Shown: piece after piece, positions 23,231 through 34,695 of the stretch
Layout of the letters: each line of letters starts with the position of its first letter
Numbering within the stretch: position 1 is the first letter of the stretch
From: Nematopogon swammerdamellus
Lineage: Eukaryota; Arthropoda; Insecta; Lepidoptera; Adelidae
NCBI GenBank assembly: GCA_946902875.1
Contig: OX336343.1
Location: 19,391,596-19,455,595, forward strand
DNA length: 64,000 nt
Reading direction: 5' to 3'
Program-made: the position numbers and the translations under genes
The notes under the pieces: generated by a model
Database searches by the model: none
What the model saw: the letters and a program-made list of their open reading frames with translations, nothing else
Told to the model about the DNA's origin: nothing

Positions 23231-24362
23231 TACCGAGTTAGCACTCCATGCTGTGGCCGATAAATCGTTTACTAATGTAACAGTTTGTTGTCTAATTAAA
23301 AGTCGTCCTTTTTGTGAAGTGCTGGCATTAACGAGTACTTGTCCAAAATTCCATCAAAAATCGCCTTTGTTCTACTCTCGATGATCAATGCCTCTTATGC
23401 TCCAATAATTGATAAATTGGCTTTAAGACTTTGCCGTCCGATGTTCGTGAAAATTGAGTATTTTTGATCTCAAATTTATACGACATGCGACAAGATAACC
23501 TATTATAAAAAATATATATTTGAAAGAGAAATTTCCACACAAGGACCCCATCCCATTTCTTTTGTATTTATAACTTTTAATTGTTTGTAAATAAAAAACC
23601 TGAACAAGTCTTAATTTCTTGAAAAAACGCTCTAATTTGTGCAAGTTGTACATGTTTATCAAATTTGTACATGTTTATCATTACATTTTCTGCAGTGGCT
23701 CACAAAGGAGTGTCCATGTCTTCAAATATGCATTTCCTCAGTGCAACGATTGTGTACTTCGGGAATTTGTTATTTCTCTCGCAAATCGTCGACTCGATAA
23801 ATTAGACCTGTAGCGCTAGGATTTTTGGTTTCAAAAATATTAAACTTCTTTATTTTTCGCATATAGTTTCCGAACCATTTGCCCAACCTAATATATTAGT
23901 TTGTGTCATCCTAGGAATTTGCATAAGTAGAAATTTAGGTATTTGTCTTTTAGATCAGTATTGGACGAAAAGAAAATTAGAAAAGAAAATTTTACTTTAA
24001 TGATAATATTGAAGTAGTAACCGATGTGCAAAAACATTTTGTGTCATCTCTGTCCACGGAAATCCTTATATTTAACCAGTACCTAATACATCGCCCAAAT
24101 AGCTCTAAAAGAATATTAGAAAAGGTTAAATAGGTGTTACGCGTTTTAGAGTACTGATATCTGTTGTTCAAAATATTTTGTGTCGAATTCATCCACGACA
24201 TTTATAGATATTTAATATTTTTATTACAACAACCTCTAAAAGCCACAAAAGAAAATACGGGTTATTAGAGTTTACGTCTTTTTGATTATTATGTTGTAAC
24301 AAAACGCTATTCATAATTTGTGTCGTTTTTAACCACGGAATTTTATTATTTGAAAAAAAAAA
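23231..24362. repeat. diverged repeat tract with TGTGTC-CCACG motif
   Basis: No gene. A diverged module recurs about every 140 bp: TTTTGTGTCATCTCTGTCCA at 24034, TTTTGTGTCGAATTCATCCA at 24176 and ATTTGTGTCGTTTTTAACCA at 24316, each continuing CG(G/A). The complementary TGACACAA motif appears downstream at 27.49, 27.75 and 27.90 kb. Confidence 0.35.
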
Positions 24363-24372
24363 ACTAACTTCG

Positions 24373-24470
24373 CATGAAGTGCGAGCGCGGGGAATAGCGC
24401 GGGCGCGGGCGGGCGGCGGGGCGGCGGGAGGCGAGCGAGCGAGCGAGGCACGCCACGCCACGCCGCCTCA
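24373..24470. repeat. GC-rich insert GC1
   Basis: A sharply GC-rich segment (GAAGTGCGAGCGCGG, GGCGAGCGAGCGAGCGAGGC) lies between CTAACTTCG and TACCTATTTGATTA. At 46.87-46.89 kb the flanks are joined without it, so it is an insertion or a variable tract. A similar segment lies at 27.25 kb in the same orientation. Confidence 0.45.
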
Positions 24471-24930
24471 TACCTATTTGATTAATTTTAGGTGCAAACC
24501 TATGTAAAAAAATGTGTTGTTGCGAGTCGATGTTAGCGGATATTTACTTAACTAAAGTTCCTATTTGATTTAAGTTAATTGATCGTGTGTTTATTATATT
24601 GTACGTAGTGTAGTATGCGCGCAATATTAGCGAACAGATTCTTATTTTTACCCGACTACGGCGAAGCGAGAAGGAAGGTTATGTGTTTGACCGGTATGTG
24701 TGTATGTATGTATGTATGTATGTATGTATGTATGTATGTATGTATGTATGTATGTATGTATGTTCATCTGTTCCCTCATACATAACTTCGAAACTACCTA
24801 CTTATCATAATTTGACAAATCGAAGGTATCGTTGGATGCGTCTTGACCGTCTGCTGGTTGACTATGGTTGGCTGGTTGGCTATGTGACGTCCCATAAAAT
24901 TGGCTATGGCGCCCTCTAGAGGACATAAAG
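24471..24930 (+). repeat. element Z, copy 1
   Basis: Ordered blocks: TTAATTTTAGGTGCAAACC, GAGTCGATGTTAGCGGATAT, GATCGTGTGTTTATTATATT, CCCGACTACGGCGAAGCGAG, TTTGACCGGTATG, a (TATG)n run, CTTCGAAACTACCTACTTAT, TCGTTGGATGCGTCTTGACC and GCGCCCTCTAGAGGACATAA. A reversed copy lies at 46.49-46.89 kb. Non-coding. Confidence 0.7.
24703..24762. repeat. (TATG)n microsatellite
   Basis: About 15 uninterrupted TATG units, internal to element Z. The reversed Z copy has a shorter run at 46.64 kb. The open frame across it (repeated MYVC) is a by-product. Confidence 0.9.
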
Positions 24931-25080
24931 GGATGACCTAAAAAAATGTTTTTAGTGTGGGGTATCAAATGAAAGGGCTTAATTAGCACATTTCAAAAAT
25001 TTATATATTGTTAGCTGTTGCTTTCGGATTTGCTTGCATGCATCCGATAATTGCGAATAATTTCTAAAATCTACCTATCT

Positions 25081-27012
25081 GTCACGTGAACCTTTGTTTT
25101 GGTCATAACTCGAGAACCACTGGTGCTAGACCCATCGTATTGGTACTCAAACTTCATGTCTGGGTGAGATCTATCCATCTGTCACGTGAACTTTTGTTTT
25201 GGTCATAACTCGAGAACCACTGGTGCTAGACCCATCGTGTTGGTACTCAAACTTCAGGTCTCGGTGAGATCTATCCATCTGTCACGTGAACATTGGCCAT
25301 AACTCGAGGACCACTGGTGCTAGACCCATCGTGTTGGTACTCAAACTTCAAGTCTCCATGAGATCTATCCATCTCTCACGTGAATTTTTTTTGGCCATAA
25401 CTCGAGAAACACTGGTGCTAACCCATCGTGTTGGAAGTTTGAGTACCAACACGATGGGTCTAGCACCAGTGGTTCTCGAGTTATGATCAAAACAAAAGTT
25501 CACCTGACAAATGGAGAGATCTCACCGAGACTTGAAGTTTGAGTACCAACACGATGGGTCTAGCACCAGTAGTGGTTCTCAAGTTATGACCAAAACAAAA
25601 GTTCACGTGACAGATGGATATAGATCTCACCGAGACCTAAAGTTTGAGTACCAACACGATGGGTCTAGCACCAGTAGTGGTTCTCGAGTTATGACCAAAA
25701 CAAAAGTTCATGTGACAGATGGATAGATCTCACCGAGACCTGAAGTTTGAGTACCAACACGTTGGGCCTAGCACCAGTTATTCTCGAGTTATGACCAAAA
25801 CAAAAGTTCACGTGACAGATGGATAGATCTCATCGAGACCTGAAGTTTGAGTACCAACACGATGGGTCTAGCACCAGTGGTTCTCGAGTTATGACCAAAA
25901 CAAAATTTCACTTGACAGATGGATAGATTTCACCGAGACCTAAAGTTTGAGTAGCAACACGATGGGTCTAGCACCAGTGGTTCTCGAGTTATGACCAAAA
26001 CAAAAGTTCACGTGACAGATGGATAGATCTCACCGAGACCTGAAGTTTGAGTACCAACACGATGGGTCTAGCACCAGTGGTTCTCGAGTTATGACCAAAA
26101 TAAAAGTTCACGAGACAGATGGATAGATCTCAGCGAGACATGAAGTGTAAGTACCAACACGATGGGTCTAGCACCAGTGGTTCTCGAGTTATGACCAAAA
26201 CAAAAGTTCACGTGACAGATGGATAGATCTCACCGAGACCTGAAGTTTGAGTACCAACACGACGGGTCTAGCACCAGTGGTTCTCGAGTTATGACCAAAA
26301 CAAAGGTTCCTTGACAGATGGATAGATCTCACCGAGACCTGAAGTTTGAGTAGCAACACGATGGGTCTAGCACCAGTGGTTTTCGAGTTATGACCAAAAC
26401 AAAAGTTCACGTGACAGATGGATAGATCTCACCGAGACCTGAAGTTTGAGTAGCATCATGATGGGTCTAGCACCAGTGGTTCTCGAGTTATGACCAAAAC
26501 AAAAGTTCACGTGAGAGATGGATAGATCTCACCGAGACTTGAAGTTTGAGTACCAACACGATGGGTCTAGCACCAGTGATTCTCGAGTTATGACCAAAAC
26601 AAAAGTTCACGTGACAGATGAATAGATCTCACCGAGACTTGAAGTTTGAGTACCAACACGATGGGTCTAGCACCAGTCGTTCTCGAGTTATGACCAAAAC
26701 AAAAGTTCACGTGACAGATGGATATATCTCACCGAGACCTGAAGTTTGAGTACCAACACGATGGGTCTAGCACCAGTGGTTCTCGAGTTATGACCAAAAT
26801 AAAAGTTCTCATGACAGATGGATAGATCTTACCGAGACCTGAAGTTTGAGTACCAACACGATGGGTCTAGCACCAGTGGTTCTCGAGTTATGACCAAAAC
26901 AAAAGTTCACGTGACAGATGAATAGATCTCACCGCGACCTGAAGTTTTGAGTACCAACACGATGGGTCTAGCACCAGTGGTTCTCGAGTTATGACCAAAA
27001 CAAAAGTTCATG
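25081..27012. repeat. array A: inverted tandem array of 100-bp units
   Basis: Left arm: four units starting at 25081, 25181, 25281 and 25375 (each opening with GTCACGTGAA or CTCACGTGAA). At 25434/25435 the orientation flips, and about 16 complementary units run to 27012. The block GATGGGTCTAGCACCAGTGG recurs at near-exact 100-bp steps (25861, 25961, 26061, 26161, and so on). Units differ by a few substitutions, including a lost base in the last left unit. Open frames inside are short repeats of each other and not genes. The CTCGAGAACCACTGG core resembles the phrase near the start of Helitron-like elements (38.81 kb). Confidence 0.9.
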
Positions 27013-27244
27013 ACGAAGTTTCTAGTTCTCAAAGAAAACGGGATATTAGTTCAGCATGATTGTGTTAGGGTCATGAAAGGTGGGTCAGTTTGAACTTATG
27101 CAAATTTTAAGCGAATCGAAGCGTCAATCTAAAATAATATTGACCACATTGACCATTGACATTCGTAGGTATTGAGATTGCAGACGCGGGCTTTGTACAA
27201 AATTCGCACTGCATTATTTATTATCTCTATAGGAGATACCAAAC
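27013..27244. other. flank of array A
   Basis: Unassigned sequence with AATCGAAGCGTCAATC and ATTGACCACATTGACCATTG repeats; no gene. Confidence 0.3.
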
Positions 27245-27360
27245 TTCTTTGCTCGAAGTGCGAGCGCGGGCGCGGGCGGCGCGGCGGGCGAGGCGGGCGA
27301 GCGAGGCACGCGGGGCATGCCAGCCAGCCACCGGCCGCCGCTTCGCATAGAAGAAATCGT
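27245..27360. repeat. GC-rich segment GC2
   Basis: GAAGTGCGAGCGCGG, GGCGAGGCGGGCGAGCGAGG and GCACGCGGGGCATGCC closely parallel GC1 at 24.37 kb in the same orientation. GC1 and GC2 therefore bracket Z plus array A as direct repeats. Open frames on both strands are low-complexity. Confidence 0.5.
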
Positions 27361-28203
27361 AGGTACCGATTACCGAACGAACGTGTGTGCGTGCGTATGC
27401 CCCCCGCCCGCCGCCATCTGCCCGCGTCCGTCCGCTTTGACCGCAACAACTGTTTTTGTGTTTTATTGATTTATTTCGTGCATGAAAATGACACAACTTT
27501 ACAATGTACATTTTTTATGCATTGATGAAATTGAATATATAAACTCTAATCATTCTAATATTTTTTTGAAGCTTTTGTAGCTTGGAAAAATAACATAATT
27601 GGAAATCTTAAAATTGCGTGCCCTAATTTGGCACAAATTCATTTAATGGGCATATGTAAGTGATCTGAGATAGGAAATAACAATTTTGTCAATTCTAATT
27701 TTGTTTTAGGCACTGTTTTTACATACTGACCATAGGTCAGTTTGCACTGGACGAAGATGACACAAACTGGGTTTGCACACTCCGCAGGCTATCCTAGATA
27801 TGATACCATAATTATTTTAAAGTTTAGATTAATTTTGCCAGTTTTGAATGGAATTAAAAAAAACAACCACAAATCTTCGAATTGCTGAAAATGCAAGTGA
27901 CAGATGTGACACAAAACGCAATATTATGCTTCTTATGTACGACTGTATCCACAGGCAAGAAATAAGCAAGTTTAGAATTTTTTTAACTTATGTCCTCAAA
28001 ATAGGCCAGCGCTATCGGTCTAAATCACGCGGGTCCGTTATCGCGTTTCGGCGTAGAGTGAGCTTAAAATCAACATGGCGCCGAGCGCACTTCGCGAAAA
28101 ATGCACGCGCATTGCCCACCCGGCTAATAAGCTGTCTGACTGAACGATTATTTGAAGCACATTGAATATTCATAGATCGATAAAGAAATACATTATACTT
28201 TGC
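27361..28203. other. unassigned DNA with a 105-codon frame
   Basis: A plus-strand frame at 27848-28165 has coding-like codons in its first half but no recognisable domain. Its second half crosses GCGCTATCGGTC and GGCGCCGAGCGCAC, which look non-coding. TGACACAA motifs at 27.49, 27.75 and 27.90 kb echo the 24-kb tract. Confidence 0.25.
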
Positions 28204-28592
28204 TTAAGGGTCTACCTACCTAAATTTGTGCCTCTCACTCTAACATTGGCCGTTTTTCATACATTTTATTTTATTATGAAGAAATTATACAACTTATAAA
28301 AAAATCCTCTGGGAGAAACATGCCTGATAAAATTATTAATGTTTTTCAATAAAAAAAGTTGGTGCTCCACATATAATAATTGAAAAAAAAAAAAACTAAA
28401 AGTTTATTAAGTTTTTGTTTTTTTTTTTATTATTATATGTGGAGTACCAAATATTTTTATTGAAAAGCATTAATAATTTTATCATGCATGTTTCTCCAGA
28501 GGGTTTTTTTATAAGTTGTATAATTTCTTCATAATAAAATAAAACGCGCATTGTTAGAGTGAGAGGCATAATTTAGGGAGGTAGACCCTTAA
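28204..28592. mobile_element. palindromic MITE with TTAA flanks
   Basis: TTAA at 28204 and 28589 flanks GGGTCTACC...GGTAGACCC. The roughly 180-bp arms pair over nearly their whole length: TGCCTCTCACTCTAAC with GTTAGAGTGAGAGGCA, ATGAAGAAATTATACAACTT with its complement, and CTCCACATATAATA with TATTATATGTGGAG. The loop is A/T-only near 28400. TTAA duplications are the hallmark of piggyBac-type insertion, so a piggyBac-mobilised MITE is likely. No transposase. Confidence 0.75.
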
Positions 28593-30995
28593 GTAAACAG
28601 GTAATGTGTGTCAATTTCTGGAGTAATCACACCTGATTTATTCCACAAGGCGCCGCCATAAAATCATTCAGGCTTGCCCACTATCGCACCGTCCCGGCTG
28701 TTGAACCGAGTCGTGTCTCTGGGTGTAATAATTAAATTTGTAAACGATACGATCCTATCAATATCCCACTTCAAAATATTCAATTCGCCTGTTAATTTCT
28801 CAGTCGGCCTCATACCCGTCGTCGCCGGGCAGTTATGTTTTAATCTCGAACTAGTAAACTAATCGTCTCGGACCGTGTTTCGTCACAGATGTAGCGGCAG
28901 AGTAATTAGTGTTGCCAGTGTTGCCACCGGCCACGACCGCCGCAGCCGAGCCGGCCCGGGAGCGACAGCGAGTTTGTCATTGCAACATCTACTAAAAGTG
29001 CATGTTGTCGGAAGCTTATGTATGGCGTGTTGCATCTGTAGCAGTTCCCAAATTTGTTATAATTGCTTCTTATTTCTGGGAAACTATTATGACAACACAC
29101 AATTTGTCATCACGGGGTCTTATATTATTGGAATTCTCCTTTTGACTATAGGAATCTGCTTAAAATATCGACTTTTGTTCGACATCGCCACCCTAAATTT
29201 GTGATGTTAGCTCATTACCTCCTGTCCGAAGAAGATATTCAGTCAGTGTCCTGGTGTGGACGGAATTTTTTGATTCAGAATTTTATCGAAAGATGTAAAT
29301 TAAAACTCCTTTGAAAAAATTATTGAACATTTTCCAATACACCAAGTCCTTAAAAGTTGAAACTCATTACCAATGACAATTCGAATTACAATTTCAATTC
29401 TGCCAATCGATCGGTACTGAACAAGTAAACCCAATCACTGTTTCTTTGTCTCCGGCCCTCGCGGTGAGCATGAATGATGTCTGAAGGTAGCGAACGTCGA
29501 GAAAGTTCCACCTCGTTGTGGAGTGGGTGGTGACGGGGCTCGTGGGAGTAGAACAACGTGACCCGGGAAGCGAAAGAGCACCTACCTAAGAGCCAATATA
29601 AATCGAGAAAAGTAATTAAATTCGCGATAAAGAGGACGGAAGCGGAACGCTTGCGCAATACTTTCAAAAGAAGAATGCCAAACTGTGAGTATTACAATTG
29701 GTTTCATTCTTGCTAGTAACGCCTAACGTTGACGTGAGAAAGGCTGTGCAAGACGATAATTACAACTACTGAATAGAAATGTACATAAAACATTATGATT
29801 TAGATTTTCCTCATCACCAACCTGAACATCCATGGTTCATCCTCGTTGTGTTAATAAGCAACCTACATGCGTAAGGTTGACTTGAGAAAATTTTTACAAG
29901 TAGTTCTTGTGCCAATATAGGTATCTACCTCTTTACATCTTCTGAGCAGGCCAGGCGTCCTCCCCACTAACATGAACATTCTACGTTCAATTAGGTACCT
30001 ATATCTTATTAGCAAAGCTGTATTTTACGTACGAAATGGGAACTCCTACACAGTTCTGAATTCCTTCCAATATTGAATATTACAAACTAGCAGTTGGATA
30101 CAGTGTAGTTCCAAATTTAAAATGAGCTGGTCGCGTAGGAGGCGCTGCAGGCAGGTTTAGTACACAGGCCTCGCTCCAGGCGAGTGCTCGTGTAGGCGCG
30201 CTGTGATCGTGTAACCGGGCGCTATCAGTCAAGGCTGTCTGTCCAGAGGAGCTTCACCCTTGACATATGCGACGTGCTCTGCTGAGCCCTTCTGATTGGG
30301 CCTTGGATTGTAGTGACGGTATTCTGCTGGGTCCCCGGATATATGCGTGTTGTTTGATGCGAACACTTACGGAATGAACGGGAAATAATTTTACAGCTGT
30401 CACTCTTTTATAGTACCTAGGTGTTATTAAGAGCTACTGATAATTCACGGGCAGGAAATCGTAAATTGTAATTGCTAGCGCTTTAGATGTTAATTGCACA
30501 TGCCTTTTACGTTCACAGAGTTTTATTTACAAAAAGTTTTATTATTTTCCTTTATATAGCGTGCTGTTAGGAGTACCACCAGTTTACTTCTGCGCCGAAG
30601 CAATCAAGTCCGTCCCACACGAGCCGAGAAACTTGTCTTCACTCTGACTCCCAGACGCTCTACACTTATTAGAGCCTATAACGTACACCAGACGCTTCGA
30701 CAGATAGATGGCTGTGCGATTGGCTCGATTGACATCTTTACTTTCCAGCATGTCGAGGGCTAGAGGCGGACTAGAATTGCAGTTTTCTTGATTCCGGTCT
30801 TCATTGATCTTACAAAGTTGATTCAGTTACGCCTCGACCGACTAATAAACCCTTCAAGGGCTTTCGACGCTGTCGGCGCCAGTGCACCTGGTGAGGTCGA
30901 GCCCGTCAACTGTCACCGCTCGAAACGAGCGCCCAATTAAGTCCGGCTAAAACAAAATTCTACTCAACATGGAATAACAAAAAACAAACCGAAAT
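28593..30995. other. repeat-poor DNA
   Basis: No repeat-family match. 28.63-28.96 kb mixes TTTATTCC, GGCGCCGCCATAAAATCATT and GTGTAATAATTAAATTTG, plausible homeodomain-bound enhancer content. A frame at 28875-29204 ends in a hydrophobic stretch (about 29105-29165); it has no homologue I recognise and is treated as unsupported. Confidence 0.3.
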
Positions 30996-31520
30996 CACTA
31001 CGAGCGCGTCGCCCGTCCGACGTCTGAAAAGCGAGCGGGCGATGTCGGCGCGGAAGTCAGTCGCGAAATGGCCTCATCGGACACGCCCATTAATTTCCGA
31101 CAAGTGTTTGTTCACCCGAGAGGCCGTGTCCGAGCCCCGAGCCCAGCGCCGCCAACACGTAGCGATCTGAATGCAGAGCTCGCGCTCGTCACTCACTGCG
31201 ACAAGTTTTAATTAAGCACCCTTTCGTGTCCACCCGCATCATAACCCACCGGCCACTGGGCACCGCCTCCCCCGTCCGCGCCCTCCGACTCCCTATTGTC
31301 TCTCTCCGGCCCGGCCGCCCCCAAATAAAGGTCGGAAGGCTTTCAGATTTACAGTCCTGCGGTCGCTTTTATCCTTTCTCCGTCGATTCGACCTGGAATT
31401 TAAACCAGAAGCCACTCACAAAGGCTCTCCGCGACCGGATTGGGCTTCACGTTCATCTCTCGCCCTCTCGGCGTCGCTCGCACACTCCACTCTCGCTCGA
31501 CTCTCGAGGTGGGGTAGGCG
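30996..31520. promoter_or_regulatory. GC-rich non-repetitive block
   Basis: It contrasts with its AT-rich surroundings and is rich in CpG and in CTCGCTCG/GCGAGCG motifs (CACTCCACTCTCGCTCG at 31483). It shares nothing with the repeat families. A plus frame at 31226-31597 covers part of it but lacks any domain. It may be a CpG-rich promoter, a 5' UTR exon or a conserved enhancer. Confidence 0.25.
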
Positions 31521-33477
31521 GATACTTAGCGACGCTTTATCGGGACTCTGACCGCTATCGTAAATACATGCATCATTTTATTGGCACATATAAATAAATT
31601 ATTGCCACTATCGACTATAAATCAAACTGCAATGTCGATTCCGAGTATGGATGCGAGGTGGACGTAATCTGATGGATCGCTCGCTCATAGTCGCAGTCAC
31701 GTAATCTTCAGAACTGAGCTGCGACATGCAGCGAGCTTTTATGAACCGATTTAGAATTCAGCGGTCTCTTTTACGAGTGCAAATATACATGTCTCATGCG
31801 CCTGATGGGAAACTTATCAGCCCGCACGCGCTATAGACTTTGTTGAAAGATCGTAATGTTGAAAATTTCGGTCGTAGAAATGATTACAACGCTGTTACCG
31901 ATGGCGAAATCCCACTTCTGACTCTGCACTATCTCTGCCGGGAATTTATTCCAATATCTCGGCTAAATAGCTAGCTGGAGTTGCGCGAACATTACGGCCG
32001 ACACTAAAACCTTTTACCGCAAAGCAATCGGAGCTCTCAACGCATGAAATATTAATTTTTAGCGTTCTTCAAACTATTAAGTCATAGCTAATACCGTGCA
32101 TTGAGGCCGCGTTACACGGGAACTTCGTAACAGGTCAATAAAGTCGTAAAATCGGATATGTTATGTCCAACATTCGTATTGCATTGCCACCGGTTAGAGC
32201 GTCGACTCCGTGTAGGTAGACTGTAGACGGTAGAGTGTAGACTATGGCTGGTACAATATTACTCTGCCGCTGGAGGCACCTGTCAGGTTCGTACCTTAGC
32301 ATTACTAATAACACGTAGATCACTTGGAATGACTTATGGGTCGACCGCCTCGTATATCGATCAGCCAAATGTATCGAATTACAAATGTAATTCTGATTTT
32401 ATGGTAAAAAGATTTGTAGCCCTGGCTGCGGTATTTATGATCCTCGATGGACATTCGTTTAATGTTATTTTAAATCGGGTAGCCGCTAATCGAATTTATC
32501 TATACAGTAACTCTGTATATTGTTGGCAAAGCAAATCCATTCGATGGCCGGGTTAGATCTACGATTATACTTATAATTTCTTACAATTTCAATGTGTAGT
32601 ATCTAAACGGTTGGTAGTTCATTTTGTTTCATTGCTCACCATATAACATTACTTAAGCTTTGTTATCTTTGTTGTTTACTTGTAATCTAATCCCAATATT
32701 ATTACTCAAATCTAGTCTTACATACAATCAATTTGTTGGTTCTTGCTAATCTTATTATGTGGTACTCGTATTTCGTTATGGTAATATTATTCAGACTTTC
32801 TTGTTTATTCGTAGCATTAATTCGATGTTTTTGTTCAGTTTTAGTTTAACTTTATTGATTACTGGTAATCTCTCTTCATTATTCTTAACTACGTGTAATC
32901 TTTCACTTCGTTGCTTACTGCGATCCTTATCTCCATCACCGTGAAATTGTTTAGCGTGAAACATTTAGCGTTACATTACCTTTGTTTCTCATTAGTTATA
33001 AATTAATTCGCCATCATTGCTGCATGCCCCAGATTGTCTCTTCCTAAAACGTGCGCGTCGTCCGACTCTCCAAAGAAAGCTCGTTTGTGTTATTAATATA
33101 TTTTATCGTCTCATAGCTTTCATCTCCTTACGAGGACTACATAAAGATGGCCGCGGTCCCGTCCAACTGATTACGATTCGCTGTCTCGATAGCCAGGTCG
33201 ACAAATTACATCTGTTATCTCTTCTCTCTTCTTTTCTTATCCACAACTATAAAATGCTGTGTTTGTATGTCTGTCACGGATAAACTAAGGAGCGCCTGAT
33301 ACGATTTACGTGCAGTTTTCACTATTGGAAGTTGAAATATTGCGGGATTGTTTTGTCCGTATATTGTCATATTTCTCAAAGGAGCGCCGCATAAATCAGC
33401 CCACAAGATGATGCCTTCGAGATGTATGTGTATATAAATGACGTATGAAGGAAATGTATTCTTTAGGATTTAGCGTA
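31521..33477. other. repeat-poor DNA
   Basis: No gene. 32.59-32.93 kb is T/C-rich and repeats GTAATCT-like words (GTAATCTAATCC, GCTAATCTT, GGTAATCTCT, GTGTAATCTTT), potential K50-homeodomain sites. Frames here are short and on both strands. Confidence 0.3.
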
Positions 33478-33660
33478 TAACCCGTCCGGATTGATACCAC
33501 CGCACTGAATGAAAGATTGATCGAAGCGACAATGCAAAATCATTCTTGGTCTAGTTCAGTGTAGTCGGCACGACCAAAAGGAAGCACTGACATGCATGGC
33601 ACCTATTTAATCAAGCTGTGATGGGCTGACAGCGATGTCAAACTACAGGTGATGTAACGA
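33478..33660 (+). repeat. SINE-R copy, 5' truncated
   Basis: Diverged body: GATACCACCGCACTGAATG, CTAGTTCAGTGTAGTCGGC, ACGACCAAAAGGAAGCACTG, ATGGGCTGACAGCGATG, CAGGTGATGTAACG. No promoter head. Confidence 0.65.
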
Positions 33661-34077
33661 TTCATTTCAAGTTATATACAAAAATCGTTTTTGTTAGTTC
33701 TTTAAAAGTTCGCGGTAGCCACGGATTAGCTAGACATACTAATGGTCTAGCTATGTAGACTAAAGTAGCTTAACTAACTTCTACCTAGCCGAAACCTTCC
33801 CCTAACCCTATAATGCCGCAAGCGGAGCTGCTGCAAAAGACATTGTAACAGCTCTACTGCTCGCTGTTTCTCTGGATGCATAAATTGTTCCATTGTAAGC
33901 GTCGATTGAATGAAAGTATAAATTACACGTTGACAAATAAGCGATTTAGCGCTTTTAATATCGTTTGTTAAGAACGCCTGTCCAATTTGTAGCTAGGACT
34001 AATCCGCTGCCAGATCTGCCTCGCTAATTCCTTGAGTTTTGTCATAGCGTGTTAAATGAACATAACGGTAGACCCTT
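33661..34077. other. unassigned DNA
   Basis: No feature recognised. Confidence 0.35.
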
Positions 34078-34329
34078 CTACTTAAAACCTTTTGGTACTG
34101 CTTGGGCAATGTTTTCGTAATCGTAATACAAAATGGGTTTAAATAATGCATGGAAAACCACAATAGCCACTGTCATTCTTTCTTCAGTAATATTCATGAG
34201 ACTAATCGCGAGTTTAGATGAATTTGGATGTATCCACAGAAAAGTAGGAATATCCAGAGAGAGCGAGCAAGCGCAGAGCTGGCGGCTACGTTTTGGCACA
34301 AATAGAATTTTTTTAATGAAATTCAGCAT
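34078..34329 (-). CDS. possible terminal exon, unrecognised
   Basis: A minus-strand frame ending in a TAG stop has coding-like codon use over its last ~55 residues (FLWIHPNSSKL, NITEERMTVAIVVFHALF, DYENIAQAVPKGFK). A splice-acceptor-like ATTAG lies at 34202. The opposite strand is also open across much of the same interval (MGLNNAWKTT start at 34133, with a hydrophobic N-terminus), so the strand is uncertain. No domain is recognised. Confidence 0.15.
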   Translation of the reverse strand: MLNFIKKILFVPKRSRQLCACSLSLDIPTFLWIHPNSSKLAISLMNITEERMTVAIVVFHALFKPILYYDYENIAQAVPKGFK

Positions 34330-34532
34330 GGGTGGCTGTGCCGAGGGGCCTAGGATGCAGTCGACAGAGCCAAATTCGCCTCTCCTCGCGAAACCACGTT
34401 CATTGAAGTGCCATGCCAGCTGTCTAGCATATTGATACGACGTTTGAAGACACCCAGGTTAAAAGATTCGGGAAACACTCGCGCGAATACAGTTTCACAC
34501 CCTATCGGTGCGCCAAAAGAACGATTTTGAGA
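34327..34532 (-). mobile_element. LINE-B 3' end fragment
   Basis: Antisense LINE-B tail: GGGTGGCTGTGCCGAGGG, GCAGTCGACAGAGCC, CTCCTCGCGAAACCACG, GAAGACACCCAGGTTAAA, then coding remnants with CACCCTATCGGTGCGCC. Truncated near 34532. Confidence 0.75.
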
Positions 34533-34649
34533 AACAATTTGTTCTCAAAAGCCCAATAAATTAAAATAAACAATAAATTAAAAGGGCATATCTGCGATGA
34601 GTGTTGCGGAGATAAGACGAATGGCAGGGAATAAGGGACGCTAGTTCTT

Positions 34650-34695
34650 AGGCCTAGTGATAGGGTCCCGTACGGTACGGAACCTAAGATATAAA
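34650..34695. repeat. family M terminal scrap
   Basis: CCTAGTGATAGGGTCCCGTA and CGGTACGGAACCTAAG match the 3' terminus of family M only. Confidence 0.5.

Noticed and set aside
25081..27012. Possible CRISPR array
   Set aside because: The 100-bp units are contiguous with no unique spacers, include an orientation flip, and lie in insect DNA.
27129..27525. Overlapping frames on both strands of GC2
   Set aside because: They are by-products of GCG/CGC-rich low-complexity sequence lacking stops; the peptides are Arg/Ala/Gly runs.
28875..29204. 109-codon frame ending in a membrane-like stretch
   Set aside because: The first half is GC-biased non-coding-like sequence that is also open on the other strand. 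The hydrophobic half is expected in T-rich DNA.
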